A stretch of DNA of 64,000 bases, taken from contig DASRBI010000011.1 in NCBI GenBank assembly GCA_035685165.1, positions 62,001 to 126,000 of the forward strand, in the 5' to 3' direction. How positions within the stretch are numbered: position 1 is the stretch's first letter; each line of letters begins with the position of its first letter. This stretch comes from DATFDN01 sp035685165 (GTDB lineage: Bacteria; Pseudomonadota; Alphaproteobacteria; Acetobacterales; Acetobacteraceae). The position numbers and the translations under genes are program-made. Under the pieces are notes generated by a model. It was not told the DNA's origin, made no database searches, and saw only the letters and a program-made list of their open reading frames with translations. Shown here piece after piece: positions 41,742 to 49,928 of the stretch.

Positions 41742-43571
41742 TCAGGCCGCCCGATCCTCGGACCGGCGCTCGAACCGCTTGCGCGCATGCGGATCGAGAT
41801 GGCGCTTGCGCAGCCGGATCGCACCGGGTGTCACTTCGACGAGCTCGTCGTCTTCCACATACGCGATCGCCTGTTCGAGGCTCATCCGGCGCGGCGGGGT
41901 CAGCAGCATCGCATCGTCCTTGCCGGCAGCGCGGATGTTGGTGAGCTTCTTCTCCTTGATCGGGTTCACGTCGAGGTCGGTGCCGCGGTTATGCTCGCCG
42001 AGGATCATGCCGACATAGACCTTGTCGCCCGGGCTCACGAACAGCGCGCCGCGCTCCTGCAAATAAAAGAGCGCGTAGTGAACCGCCTCGCCGTCGGCGT
42101 TGGAGATCAGCGAGCCGGTGCGCCGGCCCTCGATCGGGCCCTTCCACGGCCCGTAACCGGCATAGAGCCGGTTCATTATGCCGGTTCCGCGCGTGTCGGT
42201 GAGGAATTCGCCGTGATAGCCGATCAGCCCCCGGCTCGGGATCAGGAAGGTGAGCCGCACCTTGCCACCGCCCGAGGGCCGCATGTCCCGCAACTCGCCC
42301 TTCCGGCGGGTCAGCTTCTCGACCACGACGCCGGCATAGGGCTCGTCTACATCGACGAGCACTTCCTCCATCGGCTCCTCGCGCTCGCCGCTCTCGGCGT
42401 TGCGGCGCGTCAGCACGCGCGGGCGGCCGATCGTAAGCTCGAAGCCCTCGCGGCGCATCGTCTCGATGAGCACCCCGAGCTGCAATTCTCCGCGGCCGGC
42501 CACCTCGAAAGCTTCGGTCTCGGTGCTCTCGCTCACCCGGATCGCGACGTTCCCCTCGGCTTCCCGAAACAGCCGCTCACGGATTTGCCGGCTCGTGACC
42601 TTGCTCCCCTCGCGGCCGGCCAGCGGCCCGTCGTTGATGCGGAAGGTCATGGCAAGCGTCGGCGGATCGACCGGGATGGCCGGCAACGGGGCGGCCAGTT
42701 CGGGCGCGCCGATCGTGTCGGGCACGGTCGCCTGCGAAAGCCCGGCGACCGCGATGATGTCACCCGCCTCGGCTTCCTCCACCGGCACCCGGTCCAGCCC
42801 GCGGAACGACAGGAGCTTGGTCATCCGACCGGTTTCCACCACCCGCCCGTCCGCATGCAGCACCTTGACTGGCATGTTCAGCCGCGCCCGGCCCTGCTCC
42901 ACGCGGCCGGTCAGCACTCGGCCAAGGAAGTTGTCGTATTCGAGGATCGAGGCGACCATTCCGAACGGCGCCTCGGCATCGAGCACAGGCGACGGAACAT
43001 GACGGCACACGAGGTCGAATAGCGCCGAGAGGTCCTGGCGCGGTCCGTCCAGGCTGGCGTCGGCCCAGCCCTGGCGTCCCGAAGCATAAAGCATCGGAAA
43101 GTCGAGCTGCTCATCGGTCGCGCCGAGAGCGGCGAACAGGTCAAAGACCTCGGTATGCACCTCGTCGGGCCTGGCGTCGGCGCGGTCCACCTTGTTGACC
43201 ACGACAATCGGGCTCAGCCCGCGCGCGAGCGCCTTGCCGACCACGAACTTGGTTTGCGGCAGCACCCCTTCGGCGGCATCGACCAGCACCAGCGCGCCAT
43301 CGACCATGTTCAGGATGCGCTCGACCTCGCCGCCGAAATCGGCGTGTCCGGGCGTATCAACGATGTTGATCCGCACATCGCGCCACACGACGGACGTGCA
43401 CTTGGCAAGGATGGTGATGCCGCGCTCGCGTTCGAGATCGTTGCGGTCAAGCGCCCGCTCGGCGACCTGCTGGTGCTCGCGGAACGCCCCCGATTGGCGG
43501 AGCAACTGGTCGACGAGCGTCGTCTTCCCATGATCGACATGGGCGATGATGGCGATGTTGCGGATATCCAT
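41742..43571 (-). CDS. typA: Ribosome-associated GTPase TypA/BipA
   Basis: This 609-residue translational GTPase helps 50S assembly and stress or cold responses. The start is ATG 43571 (MDIRNIAIIAHVDHGKTTLVDQL); an in-frame extension of 19 residues is rejected as non-conserved. Motifs in order are AHVDHGKT (G1), ERGITI (switch I), DTPGHADFGGEVER (G3), NKVDR (G4), the beta-barrel domain II and the TypA-specific C-terminal domain with SRGLIGYHGEFLTDTRGTG. It ends with many Arg/Glu residues. Confidence 0.95.
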   Translation of the reverse strand: MDIRNIAIIAHVDHGKTTLVDQLLRQSGAFREHQQVAERALDRNDLERERGITILAKCTSVVWRDVRINIVDTPGHADFGGEVERILNMVDGALVLVDAAEGVLPQTKFVVGKALARGLSPIVVVNKVDRADARPDEVHTEVFDLFAALGATDEQLDFPMLYASGRQGWADASLDGPRQDLSALFDLVCRHVPSPVLDAEAPFGMVASILEYDNFLGRVLTGRVEQGRARLNMPVKVLHADGRVVETGRMTKLLSFRGLDRVPVEEAEAGDIIAVAGLSQATVPDTIGAPELAAPLPAIPVDPPTLAMTFRINDGPLAGREGSKVTSRQIRERLFREAEGNVAIRVSESTETEAFEVAGRGELQLGVLIETMRREGFELTIGRPRVLTRRNAESGEREEPMEEVLVDVDEPYAGVVVEKLTRRKGELRDMRPSGGGKVRLTFLIPSRGLIGYHGEFLTDTRGTGIMNRLYAGYGPWKGPIEGRRTGSLISNADGEAVHYALFYLQERGALFVSPGDKVYVGMILGEHNRGTDLDVNPIKEKKLTNIRAAGKDDAMLLTPPRRMSLEQAIAYVEDDELVEVTPGAIRLRKRHLDPHARKRFERRSEDRAA

Positions 43572-43668
43572 GCATCCTCGTGGGGCGGGCGCGTCGGTCG
43601 GCCCGGACGCGGGTGCTGCGGCGCACACATAGGACGGCGCCGGCCGCGATGCGAGTGGGTACCGGGGT

Positions 43669-44055
43669 TCAGTCGGGCGCCGACGCCCCGTCCGGGGCGG
43701 GAAGCCGCTCCGCCAGAAGCAGCAGCTCCTCTTGAAACTGCCGCGCCCGGCGGACCGCCGTCTCGCCGAGTTCCCGGGCCAGCGCGCGCAAGGCGTCCGT
43801 TAGCTCAAGGCCCGCGCCGGGCTGGTTAGCAAGGTAGGCAGCCAGTTCCCGCTGCCGGGCCGCACACGCGCTCGCCATCTCTCCGGCGCAGCGAAGCCCG
43901 GCGGCGACGGCAAGAAGATAGGCTTCCGCGATCGCGCCGATCTGCGGCGTGACGGCGCCCATGCTCGCCGGGCTGGCGCGCCGGAGCTGCTCCACCAGCG
44001 CGTCGACCGCGCCGCCGGCCTCCAGCCACAGGGCGAAGGGGGAGCTATCGGCCAT
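43669..44055 (-). CDS. Unrecognised small helical protein downstream of the XRE gene
   Basis: This 128-residue protein starts with MADSSPFALWLEAGGAVDAL. It is predicted almost wholly alpha-helical and rich in Ala, Leu, Arg and Glu, with segments such as IAEAYLLAVAAGLRCAGEMASACAARQ and ELGETAVRRARQFQEEL. It resembles a four-helix bundle. There is no signal peptide, transmembrane segment or known motif. The start overlaps the stop of the XRE gene by 11 bases, so the pair is likely co-translated and may act together, for instance as regulator and partner. I do not recognise the family. Confidence 0.6.
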   Translation of the reverse strand: MADSSPFALWLEAGGAVDALVEQLRRASPASMGAVTPQIGAIAEAYLLAVAAGLRCAGEMASACAARQRELAAYLANQPGAGLELTDALRALARELGETAVRRARQFQEELLLLAERLPAPDGASAPD

Positions 44056-44383
44056 TGCCCGCCAGCCGCCGCGCCGTGCGAAGAAGGAGCTGCCGATCCT
44101 CGGCCGAACATTCGCGGTAGAGCCGCAGGAGGGCGATCTCATCACCGCGCGTCGCGACCGGTGCGACCTCTCCCTCCCCCCCATGCATGAGAAACTCCAC
44201 GCCGACACCGAGGCATTCGGCGATGCGGGACAGATTCCCCGTGACCTGACCGGAGCGCCCCGTCTCCCACTGCGCGACGGCGCTCCGCGACACGCCGACC
44301 GCCGCCGCCAACCCCTCCTGCGTCATGCCGCGCTGCTGACGGATGATCCGGATGCGCTCGCCGATCTCGAGAGGGCTGCTCAT
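44045..44383 (-). CDS. Cro/cI-type HTH repressor
   Basis: This 112-residue protein has an N-terminal HTH (LEIGERIRIIRQQRGMTQEGLAAAVGVSRSAVAQWETGRSGQVTGNLSRIAECLGVGVEFLM across residues 5-66). A short C-terminal helix region (DEIALLRLYRECSAEDRQLLLRTARRL) resembles the oligomerisation part of small phage-like repressors. It faces two divergent accessory genes across a 137-bp region with inverted repeats. That arrangement suggests it represses both its own promoter and the divergent one. It probably derives from a phage or mobile element. Confidence 0.8.
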   Translation of the reverse strand: MSSPLEIGERIRIIRQQRGMTQEGLAAAVGVSRSAVAQWETGRSGQVTGNLSRIAECLGVGVEFLMHGGEGEVAPVATRGDEIALLRLYRECSAEDRQLLLRTARRLAGNGR

Positions 44384-44401
44384 GTGCCGTCACGTAAGTC
44401 T

Positions 44402-44480
44402 TTCTAACACCCCTTAGCGCTGACGCCACCGCCGATCAAGCGGCGATGCCGATGCCAGTCAGTTAGAATTATTGACTGAC
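44402..44480. promoter_or_regulatory. Divergent operator region with GTTAGAA and GTCAGT repeats
   Basis: TTCTAAC at 44402-44408 is the exact inverse of GTTAGAA at 44462-44468. Within the second site, GTCAGT (44458-44463) and ACTGAC (44475-44480) form a perfect 23-bp dyad around 11 bases. A further CTAAC lies at 44494-44498. The segment is markedly AT-richer than its surroundings. These sites sit between the XRE gene start (44383) and the HTH gene (44521) and are the best candidates for the repressor's operators. Confidence 0.55.
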
Positions 44481-44500
44481 ATGGTTATTTATGCTAACTC
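44472..44500 (+). promoter_or_regulatory. Possible promoter of the divergent HTH gene
   Basis: TTGACT (44472-44477) and TAACTC (44495-44500) lie 17 bases apart and could be -35 and -10 elements. The -35 overlaps the right arm of the GTCAGT/ACTGAC dyad, so a bound repressor would block it. If this promoter is right, translation must start at 44521 rather than at the upstream ATG 44491. Confidence 0.4.
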
Positions 44501-44520
44501 GCCCCCGCAAGGAGGGCACC

Positions 44521-44808
44521 ATGCGGGCAACCTGGACGGAGGCACTCGACCATCGCTTGCGGCGGCTTCGCAGCGAAGGCCGGGACTGGGAGGAGATCGC
44601 GCGCGCTCTTGGCCGCTCCCGGGCGGCGATCATCGAACGAGCCCGGCGCATCGGCGCGACAGCCCGGCCCTGCGCGCCCGATCCGGACTCCGCGCAGCCG
44701 GAGGTTCGCGAACCGCTGCCCGCCGGCCATCCCGATACATGGGGGGCGCTGATCAAGGGAACGCCGCTCGACGGCCTGCCCTATCCGCTGCCGTTTTTCG
44801 ACCGTTAA
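44521..44808 (+). CDS. Small Myb/GcrA-like HTH protein
   Basis: This 95-residue protein starts at ATG 44521, preceded by AAGGAGG with good spacing; an ATG ten codons earlier overlaps the predicted -10. The N-terminal half (TWTEALDHRLRRLRSEGRDWEEIARALGRSRAAIIERARRIG) is a Trp-started three-helix motif like that of GcrA or SANT/Myb-type DNA-binding domains. The C-terminal half is Pro-rich and ends with LKG-like LIKGTPLDGLPYPLPFFDR. It is followed 14 bases later by the DUF6362-like gene. A transcription-factor role is inferred. Confidence 0.65.
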   Translation: MRATWTEALDHRLRRLRSEGRDWEEIARALGRSRAAIIERARRIGATARPCAPDPDSAQPEVREPLPAGHPDTWGALIKGTPLDGLPYPLPFFDR

Positions 44809-44822
44809 GGAAGGAAGTTCCC

Positions 44823-45371
44823 TTGGCTCCTGATTGCCTCTCCGACCCCGATCAGGTGGTCGATGCGAGATTCGTGACGTACCGGTTGGAAGAGGCGGGC
44901 ATCACCCTACTCTCCCTCCCATCGCAGGGCTGGAGCACGCGCTTGCGGACCTCGGCGATCGAGGTGGTGCGGGCGGCTGCCGAGGGGTACGGGTGGGGAG
45001 CGGCCCGCGTGCGCCCGGCCATTCCCTCGGCAGCTGCTATTTCGCGCATGGACGAGGCGTTCAGCTGGCTCCAGCTCATCCCGGTCGAGCGCTATGTGCT
45101 GCGGCGGATCGTGGGCGCGCGCAGCCTGATCAATCCGCTTACGGAAAAGCACCTCTTTCCGTGGCGCCGGCTGGGGACCGCGCTCGGCGCGGATCACAAG
45201 GCAATACAGCGATGGCACGCTGAGGGCATCGCGCTGATCGTCGCCGCGCTGCTCCGCGGCAAGGCTCACGCCGAAACATCTCCCGCAACGCCGGAGGCAG
45301 CCCGCGCGCAGGCCCGGACGACGCGCCGCCGCGGGCGCCCGCCCCTCGCCGCGGCTGCGCTGCCGACCTGA
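44823..45371 (+). CDS. DUF6362-like protein
   Basis: This 182-residue protein appears to start at TTG 44823, 4 bases after the purine-rich AAGGAAGGAAG; the longer frame upstream runs antisense or out of frame through the HTH gene. It has RFVTYRLEEAGITLLSLP, IPSAAAISRMDEAFSWLQLI, RYVLRRIVGARSL and the segment LGTALGADHKAIQRWHAEGIALI. The last is an HTH-like helix pair that characterises a phage- and GTA-associated family annotated as DUF6362. The Ala/Arg-rich tail is probably disordered. Function is unknown; DNA binding or packaging control is a guess. Confidence 0.6.
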   Translation: MAPDCLSDPDQVVDARFVTYRLEEAGITLLSLPSQGWSTRLRTSAIEVVRAAAEGYGWGAARVRPAIPSAAAISRMDEAFSWLQLIPVERYVLRRIVGARSLINPLTEKHLFPWRRLGTALGADHKAIQRWHAEGIALIVAALLRGKAHAETSPATPEAARAQARTTRRRGRPPLAAAALPT

Positions 45372-45458
45372 CGGGTCCGAGTTTCGTGGCGTTCCGCAGC
45401 GATCGCCGTCCATGCCGCCGCCGGGACTGCACGCCCGGCGGCGGCGACGTCCCGGCGA

Positions 45459-46202
45459 TCAGGCGTTCGTCATGCCGCCGTCCACCGTGATCGTCTGCCC
45501 GGTGACATAGGAGCTGTCGCGCGCGCAGAGGAACCGGATCACGCCCGCCACCTCCTCCGGCCGCCCGATCCGGCGGAGCGGAATCCCCGCCGTCGCATTC
45601 TCGCCACGCGCGGCGAGCACGGGGGCGGCCATCCTGGTGTCGATCAGTCCGGGGGCAATGGCATTGACCAGAATGCCCGGCGCCAGCCGCCGCGCCAGCG
45701 CCCGCGTCAGCCCGACGATCCCGCCCTTCGCCGCGCTATACGCGGCGTAGTCGCCCGCGCCGCGGCGAAACGCGACCGAGCTCGTCAGCACGATGCGTGC
45801 CGGCTCGGCGGTCTCGGCACGCGGCGCGAAGGCCACCGCCATGTCGTAGGCGGTCGTCAGGTTCACCCCGATCGCGCGGTCCCAAACGCCGTGATCCGAT
45901 GGATCGAGCGCATCGGCCTCGAACAGGCCGGCGAGATGCACCAGCGCGTAGATCAGCCCGCCCGCCTTATCGAGCGCCTCGGCGCAAGCGGCCGGCGTGG
46001 CGAGGTCGGAGCGCCAGAGTGCCACCCGCGCGCCGCCAACCGACCCGCGCAGCTCGGCGAGCCCCGCATCGTCCTTGTCGATCAGCAGCACATGCGCGCC
46101 CGCCTCGAGAAAGGCGCGCGTCGCCGCCCGCCCGATCCCGCCGGCCGCACCCGTGATCACGACGCGCCGCCCGGCGAACTCCGAGCCGATGGGTGCCGGC
46201 AT
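45459..46202 (-). CDS. SDR family NAD(P)-dependent oxidoreductase
   Basis: This 247-residue classical SDR has VVITGAAGGIGRAATRAF at residues 14-31 and LVHLAGLFEADAL in place of the usual NNAG. The catalytic Tyr-Lys pair is in DYAAYSAAKGGIVGL near 150, and a C-terminal SYVTGQTITVDGGM is typical of the 3-ketoacyl-ACP reductase/dehydrogenase group. The downstream order on this strand is TauD-family dioxygenase then this gene, with start and stop overlapping, so the two should act in one catabolic route. The substrate is unknown. Confidence 0.87.
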   Translation of the reverse strand: MPAPIGSEFAGRRVVITGAAGGIGRAATRAFLEAGAHVLLIDKDDAGLAELRGSVGGARVALWRSDLATPAACAEALDKAGGLIYALVHLAGLFEADALDPSDHGVWDRAIGVNLTTAYDMAVAFAPRAETAEPARIVLTSSVAFRRGAGDYAAYSAAKGGIVGLTRALARRLAPGILVNAIAPGLIDTRMAAPVLAARGENATAGIPLRRIGRPEEVAGVIRFLCARDSSYVTGQTITVDGGMTNA

Positions 46203-47083
46203 CAGCGGGCGAGCGCAGCGTAGTCGAGCGTCGCCATCACCTGGATGCGCCGCATGTAGCGCGGCTCATCGGGCATGTAGTCGGCGACGGCGTTGTGCAC
46301 CGTGCCGATATTGTCCCACATCAGCACGTCGCCTTCGGTCCAGTGATGCGCGTACAGGTACTCGGCGCGCTCCTGGTGGCGGAACAGGAAATCGAGAATT
46401 TCCCCGCTCTGCTGCGGGTCCATGTCATCGATGAACATCGTGTATCCGGGATTGGCGTACAGCACCATGCGCCCGGTGATCGGGTGGCGGCGGAAGATCG
46501 GCTGATGCACCGGCGGGCGCTTGGCGCGCTGCTCCGGTGTCAGCGGCGGGCGCGTGGAGCCGGGGCGCGCGCGCATCATGTCCCAGAACTTGGAGAAGTC
46601 GTGCGTCGCCGTGCGGCCCTCTAGCTTGTGCTTATACGCGTCCGGCAAATCCTCATAGGCGGCGTGCATGTTGCGGAACTGCGTCTGGCCGAGGGACTTG
46701 CCGTTGCGATAGGGCACGCGCTGCGCGTGCAGGATGTTGGCGAGCGCGATTTGCGAGGCATAGGACATGTCGGTGTGCCAGCCCTGCCCGGCGTCCGACA
46801 GGCCGATCGGCTTGCCCTGCGCGTTCTTCATGTTGGAGAGGATCATCACCTCGGGATGACCCGGCTCGTGGTACATGTTGGCGACATTGACCTCGGGCTC
46901 GCCGAAGCGGCGGCCGAAGGCGGCGAACGCCTCCACGTCGAAGGTCTGGCGCGGAAAGCAGAGCACGCCGTACTCGCCGAGCGCGCGAAGGATCTGGCGG
47001 AAGTCGGATTCCGACAACGGCGCACCGAGATCGATGCCTTCGATGCGCGCGCCGAGTTGTCCAGCGGTTCCGACGATCCTCAT
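46202..47083 (-). CDS. TauD/TfdA family Fe(II)/2-oxoglutarate dioxygenase
   Basis: This 293-residue enzyme uses 2-oxoglutarate and O2 to hydroxylate small acids such as taurine or phenoxyacids. The iron triad is visible as WHTDMSY near residue 100 (His and Asp) and HNAVADY near residue 258 (His). YANPGYTMFIDDMDPQQSGEIL and RRIQVMATLDY near the end fit the family. The start at MRIVGTAGQLGARIEGIDLG is chosen over an 18-residue Arg-rich extension. It is translationally coupled to the SDR gene and has a separate promoter region of 237 bp before the unknown gene at 47321. Confidence 0.88.
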   Translation of the reverse strand: MRIVGTAGQLGARIEGIDLGAPLSESDFRQILRALGEYGVLCFPRQTFDVEAFAAFGRRFGEPEVNVANMYHEPGHPEVMILSNMKNAQGKPIGLSDAGQGWHTDMSYASQIALANILHAQRVPYRNGKSLGQTQFRNMHAAYEDLPDAYKHKLEGRTATHDFSKFWDMMRARPGSTRPPLTPEQRAKRPPVHQPIFRRHPITGRMVLYANPGYTMFIDDMDPQQSGEILDFLFRHQERAEYLYAHHWTEGDVLMWDNIGTVHNAVADYMPDEPRYMRRIQVMATLDYAALAR

Positions 47084-47255
47084 GCCGGCCTCCTGTCGAT
47101 GGCGCCGCAGCTTAGAACGAGGCCGGCCGAGCGTCACGCCGGGCTGGCTTAGTAGGCGCCGCCCGGCTCGGCGATGAATCCCGTGCTCTCGCTGATAATG
47201 ACCGTCGCTCGCCTACCGTAGCCGAGGCGCGGCCGAGGCACGCACTCTTGACCAT

Positions 47256-47273
47256 TGGGTTGCACGCAACCCA
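47256..47273. promoter_or_regulatory. Near-perfect palindrome upstream of the unknown gene at 47321
   Basis: TGGGTTGC and GCAACCCA are exact inverse arms around AC. A TTGACC element ends three bases before the palindrome (47248-47253), so a bound protein would cover the promoter. It lies 48 bases before the ATG at 47321. The size and symmetry fit a dimeric repressor site. Confidence 0.5.
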
Positions 47274-47320
47274 CTTGTATGCGGCGCCCCGGACGGAAGC
47301 GCGGCGGCGGGGACTAGGGG

Positions 47321-48502
47321 ATGGACGACAGCGAGCAGGTTGACCGTGGGGCGCTCGATCGGTTCGTCGGCCTGATCGGTCCGGACCGCTGGGCGCGCCG
47401 CTTGTCCGCGATCCGGGCGCAGGCCGCGGCCGGGCCGCGTGTCGGCCGCGCCGTTCTGGGGCGTCACGCGATTTTCGTTGCCATCGAGCGCCTGCGCCGG
47501 GGGGTGGAGGCGCCGACCGAGGGCGAACGCCAGGTCGCGCGGCTGGCCGCGGAGGCGGTGGCGCTGATGGGAGCGCTGCCGGCGCCCGGCCGGCGCCGCT
47601 TGCAGCGGATGCTGCGCGACGCGGCAGGCGGCGACGATACGCTCGTGCCGCTGTTCCACCTGCTGCGAACAGCGCGGCTGCAGCGCCGGCGTGGCTACGA
47701 TGTGCGGTTCTCCGGGCTATGCGACGAGGCGCCCTATTCGCTGCTGATCGCGCGCGACGGCGCGGCGGCGGAAGTGGCGTGCGAGGTGTTCTCGGCCGAA
47801 CTCGGCCGCCAGCTCCATCGTGGCGCCTGGTTCCACCTGGCCGACCGCATCGACCCCGACCTGCAATCCTGGCTCGCCGCCCATCCCGGGCGCTACCTGC
47901 TGCGCGTCAGCCTGCCCGACGGGTTGCAGGACGAGCAGGGTTTGGCGCGGCTTCATGCGCGCATCCGCGAAATGCTGAGCACGGAGCGCCGCTCGGAGCA
48001 GGACGCCGCCTGCGTCTTGCGGCTCGATCGGCTGCTGCTGGCCGGGGCGCAGGCAAGCGAGCTCGGCCTGATGTCGAGCCTGCGGCGGGAGTTCGGGCCG
48101 GATGCGCATCTCGCCGTCACCACCTGCGGCGAGGCGGTGTTCGCGATGGCGGCGCGCGCCGGGCGCGAGGACGAGATCGCGCGCGCGGTCTGCCGCCGGA
48201 TGGAGGAGATCGCGCCGACGCGCTTCAGCGGGCGGCATCCTGGCATCCTCGCGATGTTCATCGACGATATCGAACGCCAGGAATGGCGCGGGCTGCGCGA
48301 GCGGCTGGAACTGGAGGGCGAGGCGAGGCAGTTCCTCACCCGCCCCGAGGCGGCGATGGTCGCCGCCGTCGCCTTCGCCTCCCGCATGGAGCTGTTCGGC
48401 ACCTCCGACAGCGAGGCCGAGGGCGAGTTGCGGTTCCGCAATCCGGCTCACAAGGCGGCCCGCGCTCCGGCATTGGCGGGAGCCATCGCTTCGTCGGTGT
48501 GA
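47321..48502 (+). CDS. Unrecognised 393-residue protein
   Basis: No family was recognised. The protein begins MDDSEQVDRGALDRFVGLIG and is strongly helical and Ala/Arg/Leu/Glu-rich. Segments include LRTARLQRRRGYDVRFSGLCDE, DRIDPDLQSWLAAHPGRYLLRVSLPDGLQDE, LMSSLRREFGPDAHLAV, and CGEAVFAMAARAGREDEIARAVCRRMEEIAPTRFSGRHPGILAMFIDDIERQEW near residues 275-320. The middle part looks like a nuclease- or Schlafen-type alpha/beta fold only superficially. There is no membrane segment or signal peptide. It is preceded by a sharp palindrome. It may be regulatory or a lineage-specific hypothetical protein. Confidence 0.7.
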   Translation: MDDSEQVDRGALDRFVGLIGPDRWARRLSAIRAQAAAGPRVGRAVLGRHAIFVAIERLRRGVEAPTEGERQVARLAAEAVALMGALPAPGRRRLQRMLRDAAGGDDTLVPLFHLLRTARLQRRRGYDVRFSGLCDEAPYSLLIARDGAAAEVACEVFSAELGRQLHRGAWFHLADRIDPDLQSWLAAHPGRYLLRVSLPDGLQDEQGLARLHARIREMLSTERRSEQDAACVLRLDRLLLAGAQASELGLMSSLRREFGPDAHLAVTTCGEAVFAMAARAGREDEIARAVCRRMEEIAPTRFSGRHPGILAMFIDDIERQEWRGLRERLELEGEARQFLTRPEAAMVAAVAFASRMELFGTSDSEAEGELRFRNPAHKAARAPALAGAIASSV

Positions 48503-48599
48503 AGCCGTTGCTCTCTGGTTAGTCTAGCAGCGATCCCCACCGCACTTGCGGCCTACCGCCCGGTGGCCAAGGATCGGCCCACCCGGCGCGAGGTTTCCC

Positions 48600-49223
48600 A
48601 TGACCGCACTTCCCTTCCAGCTCACGGACGAGGCGGCGCTTGCCGCGCTGTATGGCGAGCCCAGTACCGCTGCGCTCCGCAAGGAGGTCGCGTTCATCCA
48701 TCCCGCCTACCGACCCTTCATCGAGAAGGCGCCGTTCATGGTGATGGCGACCTCGGGCCCCGGCGGGCTCGACATTTCGCCGCGCGGCGACCCGCCCGGC
48801 TTCGTCGCCATCGAGGATGAGCGCACGCTGCTGATCCCGGACCGGCGCGGCAACAACCGCATCGATAGCCTGCGGAACCTGATCCACGACCCGCGAATCG
48901 CGCTCTTGTTCCTGATCCCGGGCGTGGGCGAGACCCTGCGGGTCAACGGCCGCGCCGCCATCTCGGCCGATCCCGCGCTCTGCGCCCGTTTCCCCGCTCA
49001 GGGCAAGCTGCCGAGGGTGGTGTTGGTGGTCGCGGTGGAAGCGGTCTATTTCCAGTGCCCGAAGGCGCTGGTGCGCTCCGAGCTCTGGAACCCGGCCCGT
49101 CACGTCGCGCGCAGCGAGCTCCCCAGCACCGGCGCGATCCTGGCTCAGCTCACGCAAGGCGACATCGATGGGGCGAGCTACGACGCCGCCTATCCGCAGC
49201 GGCTCAAGGAAACGATATACTGA
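48600..49223 (+). CDS. Pyridoxamine 5'-phosphate oxidase-like FMN-binding protein
   Basis: This 207-residue split-barrel flavoprotein starts at MTALPFQLTDEAALAALYG. The FMN-binding barrel shows FIEKAPFMVMATSGPGGLDISPRGDPPGFV near residue 40, LLIPDRRGNNRIDSLRNLIHDPRIALLFLIPGVGETLRVNG and a C-terminal FQCPKALVRSELW. This order is that of the MSMEG_1061-type subfamily of PNPOx-like proteins, often F420- or FMN-dependent reductases or heme-utilisation enzymes. Substrate is unknown. It ends 80 bp before the fasciclin gene. Confidence 0.85.
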   Translation: MTALPFQLTDEAALAALYGEPSTAALRKEVAFIHPAYRPFIEKAPFMVMATSGPGGLDISPRGDPPGFVAIEDERTLLIPDRRGNNRIDSLRNLIHDPRIALLFLIPGVGETLRVNGRAAISADPALCARFPAQGKLPRVVLVVAVEAVYFQCPKALVRSELWNPARHVARSELPSTGAILAQLTQGDIDGASYDAAYPQRLKETIY

Positions 49224-49230
49224 TCGTTTC

Positions 49231-49258
49231 GCATCCGTCTCGCCCCTCGCTCCGTATC
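49231..49258 (+). promoter_or_regulatory. Possible SigK-type promoter of the fasciclin gene
   Basis: GCATCC (49231-49236) and CGTATC (49253-49258) are separated by 16 bases and lie 45 bases before the ATG at 49303. The CATCC core matches the -35 of mycobacterial SigK promoters. A minus-strand CCGTAT lies in the leader of the nearby rlpA gene as well (50360-50365). Identification rests on similarity to a distant consensus. Confidence 0.35.
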
Positions 49259-49302
49259 GGAGATGCGAGCCCTGCCTCGCGTCAACCGAACAGGAGCTTC
49301 AG

Positions 49303-49881
49303 ATGCGTCATATCAGCCGAGCCGCCCTGCTCACCGGCGCCCTCGCCATCAGCGCGGTTCCCGCCGCCTATGCCCAAGGCAGCGCGAACGCCGCAGAGCA
49401 GGTCGTCATGGTCGGCGGCGCGCCGATGTATCCCTCGAAGAACATCGTCGAGAACGCCGTCAACTCGAAGGATCACACAACGCTCGTTGCGGCGGTGAAG
49501 GCCGCGGGGCTCGTCTCCACGCTCGAGCAGCCCGGACCCTTCACCGTGTTCGCGCCAACCAACGAGGCGTTCGACAAGCTGCCGCCCGGCACGGTGCAGA
49601 CCCTGCTCGAGCCGCAGAACAAGGACACGCTGGTGAAGATCCTCACCTACCACGTCGTCCCGGGCCGCTACACGACACAGGATCTGATGCGGATGATCGA
49701 CCAGGGCCACGGCAAGGCCATGCTAAAGACCGTGGAGGGAGAGGATCTGACCCTCAGCTCCGACAACGGCCATATCTGGGTCGAGGGCGGCAAGAGCGGC
49801 GTCGGCGAGATTACGGTTCCGAACGTGATGCAATCGAACGGCGTGATCCAGGTGGTGAGTTCGGTACTGCTGCCGAACTGA
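49303..49881 (+). CDS. Secreted fasciclin (FAS1) domain protein
   Basis: This 192-residue protein has a signal peptide (MRHISRAALLTGALAISAVPAAYA) and one FAS1 domain. NIVENAVNSKDHTTLVAAVKAAGLVSTLEQPGPFTVFAPTNEAFDKLPPGTV is the classic H1 region. YHVVPGRYT lies near residue 130, and NGVIQVVSSVLLP is the H2-type end. FAS1 proteins mediate adhesion or envelope interactions. A CAGGAG Shine-Dalgarno precedes the ATG, and the longer open frames are antisense artefacts. It is close to a SigK/RskA-like pair and an RlpA-like gene, suggesting shared regulation. Confidence 0.92.
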   Translation: MRHISRAALLTGALAISAVPAAYAQGSANAAEQVVMVGGAPMYPSKNIVENAVNSKDHTTLVAAVKAAGLVSTLEQPGPFTVFAPTNEAFDKLPPGTVQTLLEPQNKDTLVKILTYHVVPGRYTTQDLMRMIDQGHGKAMLKTVEGEDLTLSSDNGHIWVEGGKSGVGEITVPNVMQSNGVIQVVSSVLLPN

Positions 49882-49928
49882 GTCTGTGCCGCGCCCCCGC
49901 CCGGCTTCGGGCGGGGGCCGGCCCGCCG

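Noticed and set aside
43669..45371. Intact prophage
   Set aside because: No integrase, capsid, terminase or tail genes, and no attachment-site repeats were seen.
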